Assembly (NCBI GenBank): GCA_947166905.1
Contig: CAMVFZ010000005.1
Location: forward strand, 62,001 to 126,000
From: an uncultured Prevotellaceae bacterium
GTDB taxonomy: Bacteria; Bacteroidota; Bacteroidia; Bacteroidales; UBA932
DNA: 64,000 bases
Reading direction: 5' to 3'
Shown here: positions 59,627 through 64,000 of the stretch, in pieces
Numbering within the stretch: position 1 is the stretch's first letter
How the letters are laid out: each line of letters begins with the position of its first letter
Made by a program: the position numbers and the translations under genes
Notes under the pieces: generated by a model
What the model was told of the DNA's origin: nothing
Seen by the model: only the letters and a program-made list of their open reading frames with translations
The model's database searches: none

Positions 59627-60790
59627 TTAGTACGCTTTGATGCGGAACATGAAGCCAAGCTCGATACGATTCGTAGAGTAGTTGCCTATGCCAATAAAAT
59701 TCTCGTAGCGATAATTGCGTCCTACATAAGCGATGAAGAAGCGCAGATCCTGATCTTTGAGAGGATAATACTCCAGCGAGCCAATATAACCGAGTGAAGT
59801 GCGGAACTTGCCAAGCTCCTTGGTTCCGGCGGTCTCGTACATACCCTTGAGCATGAGGTTCCATCCGTCAGCGAACTGCCAGTTCATCTTGGTTACAAAT
59901 GAATTGTAACGAACGTGGGTCTGGTAGCCGTTGCCGCCAAGTTCGCCGGTAGCGATGCGCAGGCGGTCGAGCTGCTCGAACGCTCCCATATAGTCGAAGT
60001 ACCACTGGAACTTGGGCAGGTTAAGCTGCTGGCCAAGAAAAATCATGTTGTCATGATAATGCTTGGCCTGGGTATAAGAACCGATTCCCCAGCGGGTTGT
60101 GATAAGGCCGTTGGCAATGTTACCGTTCCAGTTGAAAATATATGCAAGCGGATGGTTGGCAGCCTGCAGAAGCTTTCCGTCGGCAGTCACTGCACCTACT
60201 CCGTATTCATCGGCAAACTTGCCGCTGTAAGAGTTGGAAACGTTGACTACGAACTCCTGTCCGGGAACCGGAGTGTATGACAGGGCAACACCTGCAAGGA
60301 AGTTGTCCAGATTGTCAATCATGTCTGAGTACTGATAAATGTACATAGGGTTCTCGTCGAACTCATAGCCACCCCAGAACTGACAGAGCTTTCCGGCCAT
60401 AAGGGTAAACTTATCGTTGAACTTCCAGCCAAGCATCATGATATCGGTAGCCTTGGCAAAATTCTCTTCACTCTTTCCGTCCTGTGCACGGTTGAGCCTG
60501 TGACGCAGTCGATAGGTAAGATGATCGCCGAACTGTCCCTTGATCTCGAGGCGCAGCTGCTTTGCACGGAAGGCAGAAGCCCAGTCTCCGTCGGCCTCGG
60601 ACATCTGATAGCTGGCGGCATAGTTAAGATACATATTGAAGCCTTCTGTCTTCTTCTCAAGATTCAGAACGCGTGCAGCCAGAGACTCATAGTTGCCGTC
60701 GTATCCTCCGGCACCGGTATTATGACCCTGGGCAAAAGCAGCCACAGACAGGGCGGCAAGGGCAAAAATAGATAAGAATCTTTTCATCAT
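59627..60790 (-). CDS. Outer-membrane porin (OprO/OprP-like)
   Basis: The 387-residue protein has a signal peptide (to about residue 21, VAAFAQ), a short coiled segment (SLAARVLNLEKKTEGF) as in trimeric porins, and many amphipathic strands ending IELGFMFRIKAY. It lies 12 bases after the asparaginase gene, in one run with DcuB, so it probably passes asparagine, aspartate or C4 acids through the outer membrane. The family label is a rough match. Confidence 0.72.
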   Translation of the reverse strand: MMKRFLSIFALAALSVAAFAQGHNTGAGGYDGNYESLAARVLNLEKKTEGFNMYLNYAASYQMSEADGDWASAFRAKQLRLEIKGQFGDHLTYRLRHRLNRAQDGKSEENFAKATDIMMLGWKFNDKFTLMAGKLCQFWGGYEFDENPMYIYQYSDMIDNLDNFLAGVALSYTPVPGQEFVVNVSNSYSGKFADEYGVGAVTADGKLLQAANHPLAYIFNWNGNIANGLITTRWGIGSYTQAKHYHDNMIFLGQQLNLPKFQWYFDYMGAFEQLDRLRIATGELGGNGYQTHVRYNSFVTKMNWQFADGWNLMLKGMYETAGTKELGKFRTSLGYIGSLEYYPLKDQDLRFFIAYVGRNYRYENFIGIGNYSTNRIELGFMFRIKAY

Positions 60791-60802
60791 ATAGTTTAAG
60801 TA

Positions 60803-61855
60803 TTAGTATTCCATGAAGAATTTCTGAATCTCTTCCCAATCGTGGGTCTTGGTAAGGGCAAGCATAAGCAGTACGCGAGCCTTCTGGGGATTCAGGTTAA
60901 GGGCTGCAACAAAGTGGTACTTAGCGTCATCGACCTCACTGTTAAGGCAGGTAGGACCGGTAGGACAGCGGCTTGAGCGCACAATCTGGATACCCTTGTT
61001 CTGGGCACCAACAGCAACGTCAAACACATCCTTATAGAAGTTTCCGTCACCTACACCGGCCAGTACGATACCGTCGAAGTTTGCATCCACGAAGGCCTGC
61101 ATCGGCAGTGGAGAGCAGTTTGCATAACCGTAAACAATACCTACACGCGGGAGCTTGTCAAGTTTGGTAACATCGAACTCTGATTTCACAGTATGCTTGT
61201 TCATAGGCTTCTGGAGCATGTGGGCCTCGCCATTGTATACATAGCCGATTATGCCGGAAGGGCCACCCTCGAAGGTATCGCAATCGATAGTGTGGGTCTT
61301 GATAACGGTCTTTGCGTCAAGGAGCTGATTGTTCATGCAGCAAAGCACGCCCATACCCTTGCAGGCGGGAGAAACAGCTGCGGCAACTGCATTGTAAAGG
61401 TTTGCAGGACCATCGGCGCTGATGGCATTGGAAGGACGCATTGAACCGGCAAGTACAACGGGTTTGTCACTCTTTACCGTAAGGTTAAGGAAGTATGCTG
61501 TCTCTTCCATGGTATCTGTTCCATGGGTGATAACGATGCCATCGTAACCCTCTTCATTCAAAAGGACATTGATGCGCTTGGCAAGTTTGAGCCAAACCTC
61601 GTCGTTCATATCCTGTGAGCCGATGTTTACAAGCTGCTCACCGCTGATATCGGCAAGCTGGAGAATCTGGGGTACAGCGTCGATAAGGGTCTGGATGCCC
61701 ACCTGGCCTGCAGAATAAGCCGATGAAGCACTGGTAGCTGCTACGCCTGCGATAGTACCGCCGGTAGCGATGATGCGAATCTTAGGTTTTGCGCCCAGGG
61801 TGAAGCTCATGCAGAAAACCAGAGCAAGGGCTACGATTAATTTAACGTGTTTCAT
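60803..61855 (-). CDS. Periplasmic L-asparaginase (type II)
   Basis: The 350-residue protein has a signal peptide (to about residue 22, SFTLGAK) and both active-site threonine motifs: IIATGGTIAG near residue 30 and ITHGTDTMEETAYFL near 110. It converts asparagine to aspartate and ammonia outside the inner membrane. It lies between DcuB and a porin in one leftward run, so the aspartate can be taken up by DcuB. The annotation is firm. Confidence 0.93.
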   Translation of the reverse strand: MKHVKLIVALALVFCMSFTLGAKPKIRIIATGGTIAGVAATSASSAYSAGQVGIQTLIDAVPQILQLADISGEQLVNIGSQDMNDEVWLKLAKRINVLLNEEGYDGIVITHGTDTMEETAYFLNLTVKSDKPVVLAGSMRPSNAISADGPANLYNAVAAAVSPACKGMGVLCCMNNQLLDAKTVIKTHTIDCDTFEGGPSGIIGYVYNGEAHMLQKPMNKHTVKSEFDVTKLDKLPRVGIVYGYANCSPLPMQAFVDANFDGIVLAGVGDGNFYKDVFDVAVGAQNKGIQIVRSSRCPTGPTCLNSEVDDAKYHFVAALNLNPQKARVLLMLALTKTHDWEEIQKFFMEY

Positions 61856-61876
61856 AAGTGTCTGTATTATGATGAT

Positions 61877-63202
61877 TTATAAAAAGCTAACTATCAAACA
61901 TCCTACGCCGATGGATACCAGAGTCGTGATAAAACCGGACAGCTGGAAGGAGTGATTGATAACATATTTGCCTATTTTTGTAGTACCTGTACGGTCAAAG
62001 CCGATGGCAGCGACCTCTGTAGGATAGGTCGGCAGGAAGAAGTAACCGTTCACAGCCGGGAACATGGCCAGCAGAAGCAGAGGCGATATGCCAAGGGCAA
62101 GGCCCAGAGGATACAGCGTCTTTACGGTTACGGCCTGACTGAACAGCATTATACTGAATATGAACAGGGCCACCGCAAAAAGAATAGGATACTGGCTTAC
62201 AAGGCCGGAGAAGGCCTCTGTAATTGCAGTCTGGTTATGCAGGAAGAAGGTACTGCCCATCCAAGCGATACCGAAGATGGATATCATGGCCGTCATACCG
62301 GCAGAAAAGACATTGCCTTTTATCGCGGTCTTGACTTCAGCCTTGCTCACAAGCAATATGAGCGCGGCGATAACCATCATCAGCATTTCAATTATAGGGT
62401 TCATAGACATTGCGGCGCCGTCAAAATGGGGCCTCCAGGACGGGAAGCTACCAAGCAGGGCAACGGCCACGACACCTCCCAGGAAGATGAATACAGAATA
62501 CATCGCACGCTTGTCAAGGGGTGCCGATTCTTCTTCACTGAGTTCCGGTTCCGGGGTGATAAGCCCCTCACGCACCCTGCGCTGATATTCGGGATCTTCT
62601 TCCAGCGGCTTGCCCACGAAGTTCTGGACAAAGGCGGCCACCAGTATGGATATGATGGAAGCCGGAATGGTAACAATAAGAATCTCCTTCATTCCTATGC
62701 CATGAATGCCAAGCAATTTATCGGAGAGCAAGGCAACCGTTGCGGCCGATACAGGCGATCCGGTAATACCCAGCGACGCAGCTATTGTAGCCACGGAAAG
62801 CGGGCGCTCCGGACGGATTTTTGCCTTGGTCGCTATTTCCGATATGATAGGCAGCAAGGCATAGCAAGTATGGGCTGTACCGGCGAAGATGCACAGCAGC
62901 CAGGTGGTAAGCGGGCCGAAGAAGGTGATTTGCTGAGGATGTTTCCTCAGGAACTTTGCGGCGACGGACACCATGAAATCCAGGCCTCCGGCCGCCTGTA
63001 GGCAGGATGAGGCCGTTATTACGCATAGGATTATAAGCATCACATCCACAGGGAGTTCTCCGGGTTTACAACCAAAGACGAATACCAGGATGGCGACGCC
63101 TACGGTACCATAAATACCCATACCAATTCCGCCAACGCGGGCTCCGATGAAGATCATTGCCAGGATGACGGCGAGCTGTAAAAACAGTACTAAAGTGTCC
63201 AT
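61877..63202 (-). CDS. dcuB: Anaerobic C4-dicarboxylate antiporter (DcuB type)
   Basis: The 441-residue membrane protein matches the Dcu family (VGGIGMGIYGTVGVAILVF, TVKTLYPLGLALGISPLLLL, FFLPTYPTEVAAIGFDRTGT). Dcu carriers exchange fumarate, malate or aspartate for succinate during fumarate respiration. About 10-12 hydrophobic segments are visible. It leads the dcuB-asparaginase-porin unit. A TAAATTTG box (63231-63238) and a 12-base palindrome (63219-63230) lie upstream. Confidence 0.93.
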   Translation of the reverse strand: MDTLVLFLQLAVILAMIFIGARVGGIGMGIYGTVGVAILVFVFGCKPGELPVDVMLIILCVITASSCLQAAGGLDFMVSVAAKFLRKHPQQITFFGPLTTWLLCIFAGTAHTCYALLPIISEIATKAKIRPERPLSVATIAASLGITGSPVSAATVALLSDKLLGIHGIGMKEILIVTIPASIISILVAAFVQNFVGKPLEEDPEYQRRVREGLITPEPELSEEESAPLDKRAMYSVFIFLGGVVAVALLGSFPSWRPHFDGAAMSMNPIIEMLMMVIAALILLVSKAEVKTAIKGNVFSAGMTAMISIFGIAWMGSTFFLHNQTAITEAFSGLVSQYPILFAVALFIFSIMLFSQAVTVKTLYPLGLALGISPLLLLAMFPAVNGYFFLPTYPTEVAAIGFDRTGTTKIGKYVINHSFQLSGFITTLVSIGVGCLIVSFL

Positions 63203-63218
63203 TTGAACGCTGTTTTGT

Positions 63219-63238
63219 TAAAACGTTTTACAAATTTA
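63219..63238 (-). promoter_or_regulatory. dcuB promoter with palindromic operator candidate
   Basis: The -7 box TAAATTTG (63231-63238) on the reverse strand is directly followed by the perfect palindrome TAAAACGTTTTA (63219-63230), which covers the expected transcription start. A central CG flanked by A and T arms is the form of LacI-type operators, so repression at the start site is plausible. Confidence 0.5.
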
Positions 63239-63310
63239 ATCAAATAATCTAAAATACCACTATTTTTCTCCTATAGGATATGTAAATTTTTATTTATATC
63301 GGAATTTGTC

Positions 63311-63318
63311 TAATTTTG
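63311..63318 (+). promoter_or_regulatory. -7 box (TAATTTTG) for the carboxyltransferase gene
   Basis: A perfect element ends 22 bases before the ATG at 63341. Confidence 0.6.
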
Positions 63319-63340
63319 CAGATTCTTAATAGAATTTAAT

Positions 63341-64000
63341 ATGGCAAAAGAAATAAAATTCTCCCTTGTTTACAGGGACATGTGGCAGTCATCGGGCAAA
63401 TATGTGCCCCGCGTAGACCAGCTTGTAGAAGTTGCTCCCGCCATAATCGACATGGGCTGCTTTGACAGAGTAGAGACAAACGGAGGTGCCTTCGAGCAGG
63501 TAAACCTCCTCTTCGGAGAGAACCCTAACGTAGCTGTACGCAAATGGACCGCCCCCTTCCACAAGGCCGGAATCCAGACCCACATGCTTGAGCGCGGTCT
63601 GAACGCACTGCGTATGAACCCGGTACCGAACGACGTACGCGAGCTCATGTTCAAGGTAAAGAAGAAACAGGGCACCGATATCGCCCGTTCATTCTGCGGC
63701 CTTAACGATCACCGCAACCTCAAGGGTTCCGTAATCGGTGCCAAGAAGGGTGGAATGATCAGCCAGGTGGCCCTCTCCATTACCCACTCCCCTGTTCACA
63801 CCGTTGAATATTATATGGGTATCGTAGACAAGGTGGTAGAATACGGCTGCGACGAAATCTGCCTTAAGGATATGGCCGGCATCGGCCGCCCCAATGTACT
63901 GGGAGAACTTGTACGCGATATCAAGAAGAAATATCCCCACATCAAGGTACAGTACCACGGCCACACAGGCCCCGGTTTCTCTACAGCCTCTATGCTTGAG
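63341..64000 (+). CDS. Oxaloacetate decarboxylase alpha / pyruvate carboxylase subunit B (N-terminal part)
   Basis: The frame runs from ATG at 63341 to the window end, 220 residues. The carboxyltransferase TIM barrel is clear: SLVYRDMWQSSGK with the substrate motif RDxxQS, GCFDRVETNGGAFEQ, the lysine segment EICLKDMAG, and the metal-binding HGH in VQYHGHTGPG. The enzyme moves CO2 between oxaloacetate or pyruvate and biotin. The biotin domain, if present, lies beyond the window. It fits the C4-acid theme of the neighbouring dcuB unit. Confidence 0.88.
   Translation, partial: MAKEIKFSLVYRDMWQSSGKYVPRVDQLVEVAPAIIDMGCFDRVETNGGAFEQVNLLFGENPNVAVRKWTAPFHKAGIQTHMLERGLNALRMNPVPNDVRELMFKVKKKQGTDIARSFCGLNDHRNLKGSVIGAKKGGMISQVALSITHSPVHTVEYYMGIVDKVVEYGCDEICLKDMAGIGRPNVLGELVRDIKKKYPHIKVQYHGHTGPGFSTASMLE

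Noticed and set aside
61952..63001. Long + strand open frame (349 codons) opposite dcuB
   Set aside because: It is antisense to a clear membrane transporter; its translation is low in hydrophobic residues and resembles no protein.

Overview
The window looks like a chromosomal segment of a Bacteroidales bacterium (Bacteroidota). Supporting signs are a SusC/SusD pair, Bacteroidota-only families (DUF4837, DUF4922-SpoIID, an HU-type CCDC81-like protein, a NigD-like protein, a short RpoZ) and -7 promoter boxes of the TAnnTTTG type before many genes. The genus cannot be settled by reading alone. Both window ends cut genes: a class I fumarase on the left and a carboxyltransferase on the right.

Region 1 (654-9085) is an accessory island between fumarase and murI. 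It holds an AlbA_2/GHKL protein, a DnaQ-like exonuclease overlapping a WYL regulator, a free-standing FtsK gamma winged helix, a GyrB/ParE-type ATPase domain that lost catalytic residues, a probable second and more remote relative of it, a duplicated zinc-finger mini-protein, a uracil-DNA-glycosylase-like protein, a metallophosphoesterase and several unknowns. Five transcription units here, including the WYL gene, carry the same promoter layout: an imperfect inverted repeat CTGCY-N7-KGYAR exactly 10 bases upstream of a TAnnTTTG-like box. I read this as one co-regulated and possibly undescribed system built from stand-alone parts of chromosome-segregation and topoisomerase machinery.

Region 2 (9160-24194) is mostly housekeeping: murI and glnA (divergent), prfB, then a long leftward run of an HU-like membrane protein, acyl-ACP thioesterase, an AspT/YidE transporter, a Nudix hydrolase, DUF4922-SpoIID, AmpG, a lipoprotein serpin, NamZ and a Ser/Thr/Arg-rich secreted protein. 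AmpG, NamZ and SpoIID point to peptidoglycan turnover. Region 3 (24270-31837) holds tRNA-Asn and a SusC/SusD/lipoprotein uptake locus without visible enzymes.

Region 4 (31838-40281) has LysM-M23 peptidase, phosphohexomutase, def and ruvX leftward; then a degenerate LytM protein, dxr, rseP, DUF4837, tRNA-Glu, rpsT and tRNA-Pro rightward. Region 5 (40396-46117) has a porin, a DASS carboxylate transporter fused to an M49-like domain whose zinc motif is broken (Arg for the first His), and gdhA. Region 6 (46259-58421) is envelope biogenesis and redox: nadK-uppS-bamA-ompH leftward, pdxJ, a second OmpH-like protein and a LysM-binding-protein fusion rightward, then trxB-bamD-rpoZ-recN leftward with a divergent Fur-family gene.

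Region 7 (58425-64000) has a NigD-like lipoprotein, tRNA-His, a broken tyrosine phosphatase, and a porin, periplasmic asparaginase and DcuB set that suits anaerobic use of asparagine/aspartate as a fumarate source, fitting with the fumarase and carboxyltransferase at the window edges. No CRISPR array, rRNA operon, insertion sequence or integrase was seen.
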